The notes under the pieces are model-generated. The model ran no database searches, was not told where the DNA came from, and was given only the letters and a program-made list of their open reading frames with translations. 64,000 nt of DNA, taken from assembly GCF_000172415.1 (NCBI RefSeq), contig NZ_ABLD01000002.1, positions 372,001 to 436,000 on the forward strand. The letters are read 5' to 3'. Both the position numbers and the translations under genes were made by a program. Source of the DNA: Paraburkholderia graminis C4D1M. Its GTDB lineage: Bacteria; Pseudomonadota; Gammaproteobacteria; Burkholderiales; Burkholderiaceae. Positions within the stretch are counted from its first letter, which is position 1, and every line of letters begins with the position of its first letter. Of the stretch, positions 16,866 to 28,100 are shown in pieces.

Positions 16866-17789
16866 GTGAGCAAGGCAGCGAAAGCAGTGATAGGCGTAGT
16901 GGGCACCGGGTTGATGGGCGTCGGCATCGCGACGCAAAGCGCATTGCACGGACACCGGACGGTCGTCCATGACGTCGACGCGGCTCGTCTCGCGAGCGTC
17001 GTGCCGAAAGCCGAAGCGGTGCTGGACGAACTGATCGACGCGGGCCGCATCGGGCCGGAGGCGAAGCAGGCGGCGCTCGCGCATATCGAGACGCATGCCG
17101 CGCTGGACGTAATGCGTTCCGCCGATTTCGTGATCGAAGCGATTCCAGAAGTGCTGGAACTGAAGCACCGCCTATACGAAAAGCTGTCGACGCTTCTCGC
17201 CGACGACGCCATTCTCGCCAGCAACACAAGCGGCTTCCCGCCGGATCAATTGGTCACGCCGTTGCGCGCAAAAGAGCGCTTTGTCATCGCGCATTTCTGG
17301 AATCCGCCGCACATGATTCCGCTCGTCGAAGTGGTGCCGGGAAGCGCGACTGCGCCGGACGTCACCGCAAAGACCGCGGAATTGATGAGCGCGATCGGCA
17401 TGGAGCCGGTGGTTCTGGCGAAGGCGATTCCCGGATTCGTCGGCAACCGTCTGCAGTTCGCGGTATTGCGCGAGGCGCTGAACATCGTGCGCTCGGGCGC
17501 GGCAACGCCGGATGTGGTCGACCGCGTCATGAAGGCGTCGCTTGGGCGCCGCTGGGGAATCGTCGGTCCGCTCGAAGCGGCAGACATGGGCGGGCTGGAC
17601 ACCTTCCTCGATATATCCACGCATCTGATGCCCGAGCTCGCGAAAGACGAAGACGTGCTCGATCTGCTGCGTCAGCAGGTGGACGCGGGGCGCGTCGGCG
17701 TGCGCAGCGGCGCCGGGTTTTATGACTGGGACGAAGCGCATCTCGCGCAGGTGAAGGAAGGGCGCAAGCGGGTGATTGGGCGGGGGTAG
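16866..17789 (+). CDS. 3-hydroxyacyl-CoA dehydrogenase-family NAD-binding enzyme
   Basis: This 307-residue cytoplasmic oxidoreductase has an N-terminal Rossmann motif (GVVGTGLMGVGIA), the NTSGFPPDQL loop and the catalytic-His region AHFWNPPHMIPLVEV. The C-terminal helical domain contains GFVGNRLQ. The HFWNPPHMIPLVEV pattern is closer to the L-gulonate/L-carnitine 3-dehydrogenase branch than to fatty-acid 3-hydroxybutyryl-CoA dehydrogenase. The start is GTG 16866, with GAGG 8 bases upstream; ATG 16842 is less well placed. It stands alone, so the substrate is open. Confidence 0.85.
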   Translation: MSKAAKAVIGVVGTGLMGVGIATQSALHGHRTVVHDVDAARLASVVPKAEAVLDELIDAGRIGPEAKQAALAHIETHAALDVMRSADFVIEAIPEVLELKHRLYEKLSTLLADDAILASNTSGFPPDQLVTPLRAKERFVIAHFWNPPHMIPLVEVVPGSATAPDVTAKTAELMSAIGMEPVVLAKAIPGFVGNRLQFAVLREALNIVRSGAATPDVVDRVMKASLGRRWGIVGPLEAADMGGLDTFLDISTHLMPELAKDEDVLDLLRQQVDAGRVGVRSGAGFYDWDEAHLAQVKEGRKRVIGRG

Positions 17790-17829
17790 GGTTACGGCGA
17801 TGCCGCTGACTTAAGGCATATAAATCGCA

Positions 17830-17851
17830 AATACAGGCTTAAGCCTGTATT
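17830..17851. promoter_or_regulatory. perfect 22-base palindrome upstream of the flavin reductase gene
   Basis: The arms AATACAGGCTT and AAGCCTGTATT meet without a spacer. The palindrome is bracketed by a direct repeat, TCGCAAATACA at 17825 and TCGCAAATTACA at 17851, and a half-related AAGCTAAAACCTGTT follows. It lies about 98 bases before ATG 17949. This looks like a regulator binding site; there is no T-run to make it a terminator. Confidence 0.6.
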
Positions 17852-17948
17852 CGCAAATTACAAGCTAAAACCTGTTAAACGTGCGCCGCACCGCCCGCCC
17901 GACTCTGCGCTATAACTACCCATCATCCTTCCAACACGCGCCACACCC

Positions 17949-18560
17949 ATGTCCCACTACTTCTACGACCCTGCCGCCGGCCACAACCTTCCGCACGATC
18001 CGTTCAAGGCGATCGTCGCGCCGCGTCTGATCGGATGGATTTCTTCTCGCGACACCGACGGCACGCTGAATCTCGCGCCGTACAGCTTTTTCGGCGCGTT
18101 CGCGACTTTTCCGCCGATCATCGGTTTTTGCAGCGAGGGGCGCAAAGACAGCGTTTCCAACATCGAGGCCACCGGCGAATTCGTCTGGAATCTCGCGACG
18201 AAACCGCTCGCCGAGCAGATGAACCGTTCGTCCGCGCCGGTTGCGCCGCATGTCGATGAATTCGAGCTCGCGGGGCTCACGCCTGCGCCGGGGCGTAACG
18301 TGCAGGTGCCGCACGTCGCGGAATCGCCGGCCGCGCTCGAATGCAAGCTGCTCCAGGTCGTGCGGCTGCATACGCTCGACGGCAAGCCGATGGACAACTA
18401 CCTGTCGCTCGGGCAGGTGGTCGGCGTGCACATCAACGAGGCTTATCTGAAGGATGGATTGTTCGATACGCACGCCGCGCAACCCATCATGCGCGCCGGT
18501 TATCGCGCGGATTACGCGGAGATTGGCAATATGTTCGAGATGTTCAGGCCGACCGCGTAA
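17949..18560 (+). CDS. flavin reductase-like FMN-binding protein
   Basis: This 203-residue protein has the FMN-binding split-barrel pattern: RLIGWISSRDTDGTLNLAPYSFFGAFATFPPIIGF at residues 26-60, then the EFVWNLATKPLAEQMN segment. Members either reduce flavin for a partner monooxygenase or act as stand-alone flavoproteins; no partner gene is adjacent. ATG 17949 starts directly at the conserved N-terminus. A strong palindrome upstream suggests dedicated regulation. The family is sure; the role is not. Confidence 0.87.
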   Translation: MSHYFYDPAAGHNLPHDPFKAIVAPRLIGWISSRDTDGTLNLAPYSFFGAFATFPPIIGFCSEGRKDSVSNIEATGEFVWNLATKPLAEQMNRSSAPVAPHVDEFELAGLTPAPGRNVQVPHVAESPAALECKLLQVVRLHTLDGKPMDNYLSLGQVVGVHINEAYLKDGLFDTHAAQPIMRAGYRADYAEIGNMFEMFRPTA

Positions 18561-18590
18561 CAGCCGGCCTCTGCAGAGGTGGCGCGCCCG

Positions 18591-18638
18591 CAGCCCGAGC
18601 AACGTACAGCCCGAGCAACGTACAGCCCGAGCAATGCA
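18591..18638. repeat. 16-base tandem repeat, three copies
   Basis: CAGCCCGAGCAACGTA occurs at 18591 and 18607, and a near-copy at 18623 ends at 18638; a decayed start of a fourth follows. It lies between the converging flavin reductase and chemoreceptor genes. Confidence 0.85.
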
Positions 18639-18697
18639 CAGCGGGAGCACGCTTGGACCGCGCCTTCGAGCGCGGCTGAGTCGCGCCTCGAACCCAC

Positions 18698-20671
18698 TCA
18701 ATCCCGCCCACTCTCAAGCTTAAACACGCTAACCACTTGCGCCAAACGCGCCGCATGGTCGCGCAATTCCGCAGCCGCCTCTTCCGCTTCCCCGACAATG
18801 GTCGCGTTCTGCTGCGTCGCTTCGCCGATCTGCGTGACGGCGAGATTGACCTGCTCGATGCCGCCCGACTGCTCGCGCGACGCCACGCTGATCTCGCCCA
18901 TGATCGCGCGCACCTGGCCGACCTGCTGAACGATGCCTTGCATCGTCGAGCTGGCCTGCTCGGCAATCTGGAAACCGCTTTGCACGGTCGCGGTCGATTC
19001 GGCGATCAGACCTTCGATCTCCTTCACCGAAGCCGCGCTGCGCTGCGCGAGCGCGCGCACTTCCGAGGCGACGACCGCGAAGCCCTTGCCGTGCTCGCCA
19101 GCGCGCGCCGCCTCGACGGCCGCGTTAAGCGCAAGAATGTTGGTCTGGAAAGCGATGCCTTCGATCACGCTCGTGATCTCGGCGATCTTCTGCGACGAGC
19201 GGCTGATGTCGCCCATCGTCGACACCACGCGTTCGACCGCGCGTCCGCCTTCGAGCGCCGCGTCCGCCGCGCGCGTGACCAGCGTGTTCGCTTGCGACGC
19301 GTGATCGGCGTTCTGCTGCACCGTCGACGTGATCTGCTCCATGCTCGCCGCGGTTTCTTCCAGGCTGCTGGCCTGCGTCGCGATGCGCGAGGCGATGTTG
19401 CCGCTGCCCGTGGCGATCTTCTCGGTGCCTTCCGACATATCCGTCGACGCACTGCGCACCTGCGAAACGATGCGCGCGAGACCTTCGCCGATGCCGTCGA
19501 TCGAGCGCATCAGGCGGCCGATTTCGTCGGCGCGTCCGCTTGCGCCCTGGGCGACGCGCACGCTCAGATCGCCCGATGCAAAGCGCTCGGATGCCTTGAC
19601 GGCTTCGTCGAGCGGCCGGCTGACGAGGCGGCGCACCGCGAACAGGAACACGACCGCGAACACGCCGACCAGCACGAAGCCGGCGACCAGGAAGTGATTG
19701 CGCGTCGCGTTGACTTCGGCCATCACTTCGTCGCGCGGCGCGACGCCGCCCACGAGCCATTGCCATTCCGGCACGGTGATGAACGAAACGAACTTGTCGC
19801 GCGCGCCTTGCTCGCCGAGCGTGGCGTCGGCGGAACGGTATTCCAGCCGGCCTTCCTTCATGTCGAGCATTTGCTGATACGGCGCGTTCGCGTTGTCCGC
19901 GTTCTGGCCGGCGGCGGCCGGATGCACGACCAGCTTGCCGCGGTCCGCGCCCTTCGACGCGTTGACCACGAAGTAATAGCCGCTGTCGCCGATCTTCAGC
20001 TTGCGGATGCCGTCCTGGACCTGCTGGATTTCCGGATCGACGTTCACGCCGACAAACAGCGCGCCGATCACGCGACCGCTCGCGTCCGTCACCGGCCGGT
20101 ATTGCGTGATCCAGCGCTTGCCGAACAGCGCGGCGAGCCCGGTATAGGTCTTGTTGGCGACGACGAGCGCATACGCCGGTCCGTTGCGGTCGAGCAGCGT
20201 GCCGATTGCGCGCGAGCCGTCCTGTTTTTTCAGCGAGGTCGTCACGCGCACGAAGTCGTCGCCCGTGCGCGCGAAGATCGTGGCGACCGCGCCGCTGCGT
20301 TCGAGAAACTGGTCGGGGATACTGAAGTCCATGTTCAGTACCTTGTCGCCCGCTTTGAACGTGGGCGTGGCAACGCCGTTCACGTCGATCTTCTGCGTTT
20401 CGTCGAGCGTGTAGGTGCTGGGCAGGAAGCTCGCGAACAGCGACGTCGAGCGGTCCACTTCGGCGGACAGCGCCTTGTCGAACAAGCTGATCATCGCGGC
20501 GATCGAGCGATCTTTTTCGGCGATGCGTTCAAGCACCTGGTCGCTGACCTGCTTGCCGGCGCTGCGCGTGAGCGCCCACGTGAACGAGGCGAAAATCAAC
20601 GCGACCAGCACGCACGAAAGTACGGCGAGCCGCGCGCCGACGCTGGCGCCGCGCAAAGAGAATGATTTCAT
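18698..20671 (-). CDS. methyl-accepting chemotaxis protein with Cache-type sensor domain
   Basis: This 657-residue chemoreceptor has a transmembrane helix at about 13-34, a large periplasmic Cache domain at about 35-320 (fused Cache_3-Cache_2 type, with [20 protein letters not shown] and [11 protein letters not shown]), and a second helix at about 326-346. HAMP and the signalling domain follow, with the hairpin tip [22 protein letters not shown]. Cache domains usually bind small molecules such as organic acids or amino acids. It stands alone with no che genes. The ligand cannot be inferred. Confidence 0.93.
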   Translation of the reverse strand: MKSFSLRGASVGARLAVLSCVLVALIFASFTWALTRSAGKQVSDQVLERIAEKDRSIAAMISLFDKALSAEVDRSTSLFASFLPSTYTLDETQKIDVNGVATPTFKAGDKVLNMDFSIPDQFLERSGAVATIFARTGDDFVRVTTSLKKQDGSRAIGTLLDRNGPAYALVVANKTYTGLAALFGKRWITQYRPVTDASGRVIGALFVGVNVDPEIQQVQDGIRKLKIGDSGYYFVVNASKGADRGKLVVHPAAAGQNADNANAPYQQMLDMKEGRLEYRSADATLGEQGARDKFVSFITVPEWQWLVGGVAPRDEVMAEVNATRNHFLVAGFVLVGVFAVVFLFAVRRLVSRPLDEAVKASERFASGDLSVRVAQGASGRADEIGRLMRSIDGIGEGLARIVSQVRSASTDMSEGTEKIATGSGNIASRIATQASSLEETAASMEQITSTVQQNADHASQANTLVTRAADAALEGGRAVERVVSTMGDISRSSQKIAEITSVIEGIAFQTNILALNAAVEAARAGEHGKGFAVVASEVRALAQRSAASVKEIEGLIAESTATVQSGFQIAEQASSTMQGIVQQVGQVRAIMGEISVASREQSGGIEQVNLAVTQIGEATQQNATIVGEAEEAAAELRDHAARLAQVVSVFKLESGRD

Positions 20672-20868
20672 GGACGTGTGCGGAGTAAGAAGGACAAACG
20701 ATGCACGGCGGGCGCGCAGGCACCCGCCGGCATCGTGTCTGGTTTACGGCCGCCGATAACGCTTCCTTTAGCGAACTGGAAGCATTTCGTAATACTGCGG
20801 CGCTTCAAAGCGCCTGTTTGCACGTCTCAACGCACCGTCTGACAGCGCCTGAACACCCCGTCAGCCTG

Positions 20869-23190
20869 TCAGCGCTTCGTCGTCCAGGTGCGCAGCAACA
20901 GCGCGTTCGTGACCACGCTCACGCTCGAGAACGCCATGGCCGCGCCGGCCAGCATCGGATTCAGCAAGCCGAAGGCGGCGAGCGGAATGCCGATCAGGTT
21001 GTACACGAATGCCCAGAACAGGTTTTGCTGGATCTTGCGCCACGTCTTGCGCGAAATGTCGATTGCATCGGCCACGAGCGCCGGGTCGCCGCGCATGAGC
21101 GTGATGCCGGCCGCGTGCATCGCGACGTCGGTGCCGGTCGCCATCGCGATGCCGATGTCGGCGGCGGCGAGCGCGGGCGCATCGTTGATGCCGTCGCCGG
21201 CCATCGCGACGATGCCCGCGCTGCGGATCTTCAGATCGCGGATCACGCGCGCCTTGTCGTCCGGCAGCACATGCGCGTGAAATTCCTCGATGCCGAGCGC
21301 TTGCGCGACGCTCGCCGCGCTGCCGCGATTGTCGCCGGTCACGAGCACGCTTTTCACGCCCATTGCCGCGAGCCGCGCGACGGCCGCGCGCGCGGTCGGT
21401 TTGACGGTGTCGCCGAATGCCATCAACGCGAGCGCGACCGGCGTCGACGGATCGAGCTGCATGAGCCAGGACACGGTATTGCCGGCCGCTTCTAGTTCGC
21501 GGGCGCGCGCGGCGACTGGCGGCGGAAGTTCAACGCCCAGTTCTTCCAGCCAACGGGTGCTGCCGAGCGCCAGCTTGCGGCCGCCGACTTCGGCTTCGAC
21601 ACCGCGGCCGGCCACGGCGCGCGCGTCGCTCGCAGTCAGCGCGTGCGCGCTGGATTTCGCCGCCTCATACGCGCTGACGACGGCCCGCGCGAGCGGATGA
21701 TCGCTTTGGCGCTGCACGGCTGCCGCGAGCGCGAGCGCTTCATCGCGAGCGATCTCGCCGACCGGTTCGAACGCCGTCACCGAAGGCTGCCCGATGGTCA
21801 GCGTGCCGGTTTTGTCGAACGCGACGAGATTCACGCGATGCGCGGTTTCGAGCGCCTCGGCGTCCTTGATCAGCACGCCGTGCCGCGCCGCGACGCCGGT
21901 TCCGGCCATGATCGCGGCCGGCGTCGCCAGGCCGAGCGCGCACGGGCAGGCGATCACCAGCACCGCGACCGCGTTCAGGATCGCCGTTTCGCCGCCGGCG
22001 CCCGCCAGCAGCCAGCCGATCAGCGTGAGCGCCGCAATCGCCAGAATCGCCGGCACGAAGATTTCGCTGACGCGGTCGACGAGCCGCTGGATCGGCGCCT
22101 TCTCGGCCTGCGCGCTTTCCACGAGCCGAATGATCCGCGCGAGCGTCGTTTCCGCGCCGGTCGCGGTGGTGGTCACGGCAATCGCGCCTTCGCCGTTGAT
22201 CGAGCCGGCGGTCACCGCGTCGCCAGTCTGTTTGGCGACGGGCAGGCTTTCGCCGGTAATCAGCGATTCGTCGATGTGCGTGCGGCCTTCGAGCACCGCC
22301 CCGTCGACCGGAACCCGTTCGCCCGGCCGCACGATCACGACGCTGCCCACCGTCACTTGCGCGAGCGGCACTTCGCGCTCGCCCGCGCCGACGCGAATGC
22401 GCGCGCGCTCGGGCCGCAGCGCCTGGAGCGCGCGGATCGCGTCGGTGGTTTGGCGCTTCGCGCGCGCTTCGAGCCATTTGCCAAAGCGCACGAGCGTGAT
22501 GACGACCGCCGACGCTTCGAAGTACAGATGCATCGCGTCGTCTGGATGACGCGCGAGTTGATAAACGCTGATGCCATACGCCGCCGACGTGCCGAGCGCT
22601 ACCAGTAGATCCATGTTGCCCGCGCCGGCGCGCACCGCGCGGTAGGCCGCGCGATAGAAGCGCGCGCCGAACACGAACTGCGCGACCGACGCGAGGCCGA
22701 ACTGCAGCCAGACCGGCAGCATCGCCTCTGTGCCGAACCATGCGGCGATCATCGGGACGATGAGCGGCAGCGTCAGCAGAGCGCAGACGAGCACGGCCGC
22801 GAGTTCGCGGCGTGCCTCGCTGCGTTTGCGCTCGGCGGCGGACGGTGCGGCGGCGCCGGAAGCGCCGGAAGCGCTGGACGGGCCGGCATCGACTGATTCC
22901 GGCGCGGTGTCCGGCGGCGCGACCAGCGCGGCTTCGTAGCCGGCTTTCTTGACGGCGGCGATGAGCGCGTCGGCAGTGACCGCCGCGCCGGTCGCCGCAT
23001 CGCTCATCAGATTGACGCTCGCGGTCTCGGTCGCCAGATTGACGGACGCCCCGGCGACGCCCGGCACCTTCGCCAGCGCTTTTTCGACGCGCATCGCGCA
23101 CGACGCGCAGGTCATTCCGCCGATTTCCAGCTCGGCGGTGTGGATCGGATCGGCGTCGGCAGGACGGGCAGCAGCGGCAAGTTCGGTCAT
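20869..23190 (-). CDS. copA: copper-translocating P1B-type ATPase
   Basis: This 773-residue inner-membrane pump exports Cu+ from the cytoplasm. It has one N-terminal metal-binding domain with GMTCASC (C28, C31), the actuator TGES (312-315), the membrane CPC motif in [11 protein letters not shown] (415-417), the phosphorylation site DKTGT (459-463) and the hinge [11 protein letters not shown]. Eight transmembrane helices are expected. ATG 23190 is chosen because the promoter palindrome lies at 23238-23264; a start at 23250 would sit inside that promoter. ATG 23214 and 23223 are other options. No cueR gene is nearby. Confidence 0.95.
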   Translation of the reverse strand: MTELAAAARPADADPIHTAELEIGGMTCASCAMRVEKALAKVPGVAGASVNLATETASVNLMSDAATGAAVTADALIAAVKKAGYEAALVAPPDTAPESVDAGPSSASGASGAAAPSAAERKRSEARRELAAVLVCALLTLPLIVPMIAAWFGTEAMLPVWLQFGLASVAQFVFGARFYRAAYRAVRAGAGNMDLLVALGTSAAYGISVYQLARHPDDAMHLYFEASAVVITLVRFGKWLEARAKRQTTDAIRALQALRPERARIRVGAGEREVPLAQVTVGSVVIVRPGERVPVDGAVLEGRTHIDESLITGESLPVAKQTGDAVTAGSINGEGAIAVTTTATGAETTLARIIRLVESAQAEKAPIQRLVDRVSEIFVPAILAIAALTLIGWLLAGAGGETAILNAVAVLVIACPCALGLATPAAIMAGTGVAARHGVLIKDAEALETAHRVNLVAFDKTGTLTIGQPSVTAFEPVGEIARDEALALAAAVQRQSDHPLARAVVSAYEAAKSSAHALTASDARAVAGRGVEAEVGGRKLALGSTRWLEELGVELPPPVAARARELEAAGNTVSWLMQLDPSTPVALALMAFGDTVKPTARAAVARLAAMGVKSVLVTGDNRGSAASVAQALGIEEFHAHVLPDDKARVIRDLKIRSAGIVAMAGDGINDAPALAAADIGIAMATGTDVAMHAAGITLMRGDPALVADAIDISRKTWRKIQQNLFWAFVYNLIGIPLAAFGLLNPMLAGAAMAFSSVSVVTNALLLRTWTTKR

Positions 23191-23237
23191 GGTGATGAAG
23201 GCTCGTGGCGGCATCGGCCGCATGATGAAGCCTAGTA

Positions 23238-23264
23238 TTGACCTTCCCATGATGGGAAGGTCAA
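23238..23264 (-). promoter_or_regulatory. CueR-type palindromic promoter of copA
   Basis: The 11-base arms TTGACCTTCCC and GGGAAGGTCAA are separated by 5 bases. Read on the minus strand, TTGACC serves as -35 and a 19-base spacer leads to AATACT as -10. This long spacer and the CCTTCC...GGAAGG arms are the hallmarks of MerR-family CueR promoters. Transcription would start near 23228, before the chosen copA start. Confidence 0.85.
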
Positions 23265-23466
23265 GCGCAGTCTCGCCACGCGCCGGGCTTTGCGGCAGTC
23301 AGCGATTCACGCCTTTGCGCTTGCCTGGTGAGCGCGGATACGATACAACGCGATGTTGTCGGCGATGCAACGCGGACTGGCTGCGCTGGTTTTGGGAGAC
23401 CGCGCGAGCACTGTTGCCCTCACGCCGGCGTCTCCCTTTGGACAGCACGTTCCGCCCTCTGAACGA

Positions 23467-24900
23467 ATGATAAAAAATCGCCGAGCAGTGTTTACGAATT
23501 ACTGGACCTGCGCATCGCTCGCAGGCCTCGCATTTTTGGCTGGTTGCGCGTCGACGCCGTCCACGACGCAAAAATCCACCGGCTGGATCAAGGACGAAGT
23601 CGCCGATTCCTATGTATTCGGCTATCCACTGGTGCTGATGGGGGTGGCGCGCGACGCGGCCGTCGGCACCGAGCCCGGCCAGGCGCCGCTCAATACACTG
23701 CGCCATGCGCAGGCGCTGCCGCCCATCGGCGCGGCGAATCCGATGCAGCCGAGCCTCGACACGCTGGACTCCACCGGCTGGCTCGACGTCGGCAGCGAAC
23801 CGGTGATCCTCGCGCTGCCCGACTCGCGCGGCCGCTATGTGGACGCCCGCGTGCTCGATATGTGGACCAACGTGGTGTGGTCGACGGCCGACCAGTTCGC
23901 GACGCGCGCGAACGGCATCAAGGCGCAGGCCATCGCGTTCGTCGGACCCGGTTGGCAGGGCGATCTGCCGAAAAACGTCAAGCGCGTCGACGTGCCGACC
24001 CGCAACGCATGGGTGAGCGTGCGTGTCCAGTCGAACGGCACGCGCGATCTGACGGCGGTTCGCAAACTTCAGCGCGCGATTCGCGTGGCGCCGCTTTCGG
24101 TGTACGCGGGCAACGCACGCTCGGCGTCGATTGCGCCACCGCGCAGTAATGCCGATGCGCCCACCGGCGCCATTGGCGCCGCGGGTGCATCCGGCACGCC
24201 CGCCGCACAGGTCGCCGCGCTCGACGCAAACGGCTTCTTCAACCGGCTCGCGCAGGCGCTGCCCGACAACCCGCCGACGCCAGCCGATCCGCACGCGCTC
24301 AAGTTTCTCTCCGACCTTGGCGTGACGCCGGGCCAGCCGGTGAAGCTGCCAGGTGCATCGGACGCCATTGCAGCGGGTCTTGCCGACGGCCACGAGCGCG
24401 TGGTCACGCCGCCGTCCAACCTGCTGACGGGCAACGGCTGGAGCTGGTTCGGCGACGGCGTGGGCAGCTACGGCCCCGACTACGCGCTGCGCGCTTACGC
24501 CGCTTTTGCGCAGCCGGGCATCGGCACGAAAGACGATGAAGTGCGCGCGGTCGTCACTCAGGACAGCGACGGTCACGCGCTCAACGGCGCGAATCGCTAT
24601 GTGATTCACTTCGCGCCGAATCAGTTGCCGCCGGTGCGCGGCTTCTGGTCGATCACCGCTTATACGAAGGACGGCGCGCTCGGCGAAAGCGCGCCGGCGC
24701 GTATCGCAGTCGGCGATCGCAACGGCGCGCGCCGCAATCGCGATGGATCGCTCGATGTGACGGTGTCGTCCACGCGCGGCAAGAGCGGCAACTGGCTGCC
24801 GGCGCCGCGCGCCGATCTGCAACTCGTGCTGCGCCTTTATGCGCCGAAGCCTCAAGCCACCGACGGCACCTGGCAGCCGCCCGCCGTCGTGCGTCAGTAA
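23467..24900 (+). CDS. DUF1254/DUF1214-domain lipoprotein
   Basis: This 477-residue protein has a lipoprotein signal (hydrophobic stretch ending LAGC, with Cys27) and then the DUF1254 domain (SYVFGYPLVLMGVARDAAVG, later YVDARVLDMWTNVVWS). The C-terminal DUF1214 domain follows, with the NRYVIHFAPNQLPPVRGFWSITAY stretch. An insert with Ala/Pro-rich residues separates the two. The function of these paired domains is not established. ATG 23467 is chosen because it begins directly with the signal peptide; longer forms would bury the lipobox. Confidence 0.85.
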   Translation: MIKNRRAVFTNYWTCASLAGLAFLAGCASTPSTTQKSTGWIKDEVADSYVFGYPLVLMGVARDAAVGTEPGQAPLNTLRHAQALPPIGAANPMQPSLDTLDSTGWLDVGSEPVILALPDSRGRYVDARVLDMWTNVVWSTADQFATRANGIKAQAIAFVGPGWQGDLPKNVKRVDVPTRNAWVSVRVQSNGTRDLTAVRKLQRAIRVAPLSVYAGNARSASIAPPRSNADAPTGAIGAAGASGTPAAQVAALDANGFFNRLAQALPDNPPTPADPHALKFLSDLGVTPGQPVKLPGASDAIAAGLADGHERVVTPPSNLLTGNGWSWFGDGVGSYGPDYALRAYAAFAQPGIGTKDDEVRAVVTQDSDGHALNGANRYVIHFAPNQLPPVRGFWSITAYTKDGALGESAPARIAVGDRNGARRNRDGSLDVTVSSTRGKSGNWLPAPRADLQLVLRLYAPKPQATDGTWQPPAVVRQ

Positions 24901-24940
24901 CTTGCGCTTCGCATAGTCGGCAAGATTCGAAGGCCGGCAG

Positions 24941-24981
24941 CGCGCGTCCGTCACGACTTCGCGGTCAATGACGGACGCGCG
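24941..24981. other. hairpin with perfect 13-base arms after the DUF1254 gene
   Basis: CGCGCGTCCGTCA (24941-24953) pairs with TGACGGACGCGCG (24969-24981) around a 15-base loop. No T-run follows on either strand, so it may be a weak or factor-assisted terminator, or an mRNA-end stabiliser. Confidence 0.6.
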
Positions 24982-25111
24982 GTTGTAGAGCGCGGGCGAT
25001 TGTGTAAGCACGGCTTACATTTCTATCCGACGAAAGATTCACGACTTATACTGCCGCTTGCGGGATTTTCGTGTCGCGGCCGGCTTGCCGCCGCATTACC
25101 CAAAACCGAGC

Positions 25112-28100
25112 ATGGCAAGCATCAATAAAGCATCACTCGCCTCTTCCATGCAGACCATGCGCGATGTCGCGCAGTCGCGCCGCACACGTCGCGTCATCAC
25201 CGGTCTGCTGATCTTCATCGTAGTGTTCGGACTGCTGGGCTTTTTCGCGGCGCCGCCGCTGATCCGCCATATCGCCGAACAACAGCTCAGCAAGCAACTC
25301 GACCGGCCCGCTACGATTGGCCGCATTGCGCTCAATCCCTACACGCTGAAACTCGAAGCGGACCGCGTGCATATCGGCGAGCGCGGCGGCGCGGGCGATT
25401 TCGTGGACATCGAAAGGCTTATCGTTCAGCCGTCGTGGAGTTCGCTGTTTCGCGCGGCGCCGATTGTCGATGAAATACAGCTCGATTCGCCGCGTTTTCA
25501 TATTGTTCGCTACGACGCGCAGCGCTTTAATTTCACCGATCTGATCGAGAAGTTCTCGAAGCAGCCAAGCACGCCCGACAGCAAGCCGACGCTCTTCTCC
25601 GTGTCGAACATTCGTCTCGAGAACGGCCAGATTACGTTCGACGACAAACTGCTCGGCGCGACGCATGTGATCGATCAATGGAAGCTCGGCATTCCGTTTA
25701 TCGCCACGTTGCCGTCGAAAACCGATATCTTCGTCGAGCCGTTGCTGCGCGCGCGCATCGACGGCAGTCCGCTCGCCATCGACGGCAAGACGAAACCGTT
25801 CGCCGCGTCGCGCGAGTCGGAAGTGTCGCTGCGCTTCGAAGGGATCGACGTGCCGCGCCTCATTTCGTATGTGCCGACCAAATTGCCGGTGATCGTGCAC
25901 GCGGGCAAGCTCTCGACGGATCTGAAGCTCAACTTCGTGATGTCGAACGACGCGCCGACACTGCGCGTGGCCGGCACCGTCGATCTGAACGATGTCGACG
26001 TGCGGGACGCAAGCAAGGCGCCGTTTTTCGCCGCGCGCGCGGTGCATGTCGCGGTGCGCACACTCGAGCCGCTGAAGAGCGTCTATCACTTCGACGACAT
26101 TCGTATCGACGCGCCGATCGCGAATCTCGCGCGCGACCGGAACGGAGCGCTGAGCGTCGAGAAGATGTTCGCCCCCGCGCCGGCGCCCGCGCCTGCGAAG
26201 AATGCGGCGCAAGCCGCCAGTTCGCCGGCGCCTGGCTCCGCAGCGGCGGCACCGTCGGCTGCATCTGCGGCAAGCGGCGCGCAGAACAACGCTCAGCACG
26301 AAGCGCAAAAAAGCGCGGACAAACCCGCACCGCCCCTCGACCTCTCGATCAAACGCTTCGTACTGAACGACGGCACCGTCAACGCACGCGACGAAGCTAC
26401 GTCGCGTCCCGTCGACGTCGGTATGGAAAAGCTCGCGGTCACGCTGACCGATTTTTCGACGCTCGCCACCGCGCCCGCGCACTACACGCTCAACACGAAC
26501 CTCAAACGCAGCGGCGGTTCACTGGGCGTCGCAGGCGCATTGAGCCTGGCCGCCAAAACCGCGAGCGCCAAACTCGATATCAAGTCGCTGAATCTGCCGC
26601 TGCTGCAACCTTATCTCGATGCGGCAACCGTGGCGCAAGTCACCGACGGCACGCTTTCGACGACCGCGAATATCGGCGCGAACTGGTCGAAGTCGCCGGC
26701 CGCGGTGATGGTCGCGGACTCGCAGTTCGATCTGCAATCGCTGAAATTGGCGACGCGCGGCGCGAAGGCGCCTGTGATCTCGCTCGCGCAGGGCAGCGTC
26801 AAGGTCAAGCAGGTGGACCTGAACGCGCGCACCGCCGATGTGACGAGCGTCGACACGACCGGCCTCGCCGTCGACGTGCAACGGCTGAAAGACGGCAGCA
26901 TCAACCTTGCGTCGCTCGCCGGTCCGCATGAGGCGGAGCCGAAACGCACGGCCATTCATGCTGTGAAGAAGGCGCAGGCGGAAGGTCCGGCATGGCACTA
27001 CAAGATCGGCGAGCTGAACGTGAAGGACGGCACCGCCAATTTCACCGACAACACCACGCCGCAGCCGGTCAAACTCGGCATAGCGCCGCTGCAACTGAAA
27101 GTGCAGCAGATCAGCGACGACCTGAGCCGTCCGCTGCCCGTGGAACTGCAAGCCACGCTGAACAAGAAGGGCACGCTCGGCCTGAAGGGCGACGTCACCG
27201 CGACACCGCTCAAGGTTGCGGTCAAGGTGAACGCGAACCGGCTCGACGCGGCGGCGTTCGAACCGTACTTCGGCAGCCAGTTGAATGCGACCATTGCGAG
27301 CGCGCTGCTCAACGGCAGCGGCGATCTTGCGTTGACTCAGGCGAAGTCGTTGAAGGCGACTTATCGCGGCGACGTGGCGCTTGTGGACGTGCGCATGCTC
27401 GACAAGGCCACCTCCGATCCGTTCGCCGGGTGGCGCTCGCTCGCGCTGACCGGGCTGAAGGCGGATTACGACGAGCGCGGGACGTCCGTGGACGCGGAGC
27501 GCGTCACCTTCACGAAGTTCTATGGACGCGTGCTGCTCGATGCGCAAGGCAAGCTCAACCTTAACGACGTGGTCGCGCATCAGAGCGGCGCGGCGCAGTC
27601 GCTTACGCGCGACAAGAACGCCAAGGACGGCGCGGAGCCCGTGCCGTTGACGCCGCCGACGGCCTCGGCCGTGGTTGCCGCGTCGGCACCGATCGTGGCG
27701 TCCGCGTCCGCGCCGGCGTCGTCCACTGCGACGGCTACGACCGCCACGCCTGCCACCGTCACTGCCGCAACACCGCCGCAAAGTCCGGTCAAGCTGCATT
27801 TCGGCCAACTGGTCTTACAGCAAGGCCGCGTGACCTACACCGACAACTTCATCAAGCCGAACTTCACGGCGAACCTGGTTGGCATTCAGGGCACCGTCGG
27901 CGCATTCGGCACGCAGTCGACCACGTCCGCGCCCGTCGACATCGCGGCGAAGCTGGCCGCCAATGGCCCGCTGTCGATTCGCGGCACCGTCAATCCGCTG
28001 ATCGCGAAACCGGCGCTCGATCTGACCGCGAGCGCGCACGACATCGAGCTGACCAATCTCACGCCGTATTCCGCGAAATACGCGGGCTATCCGATCACCA

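Noticed and set aside
18737..20665. A 642-codon open frame on the plus strand opposite the Cache chemoreceptor
   Set aside because: It is an antisense shadow; the minus-strand frame has clear HAMP and signalling motifs.
20752..20759. GCCGATAA, a perfect flagellar sigma-28 -10 octamer near the second chemoreceptor gene
   Set aside because: It lies on the plus strand, pointing away from the chemoreceptor, and no TAAA-type -35 is found at the right distance.
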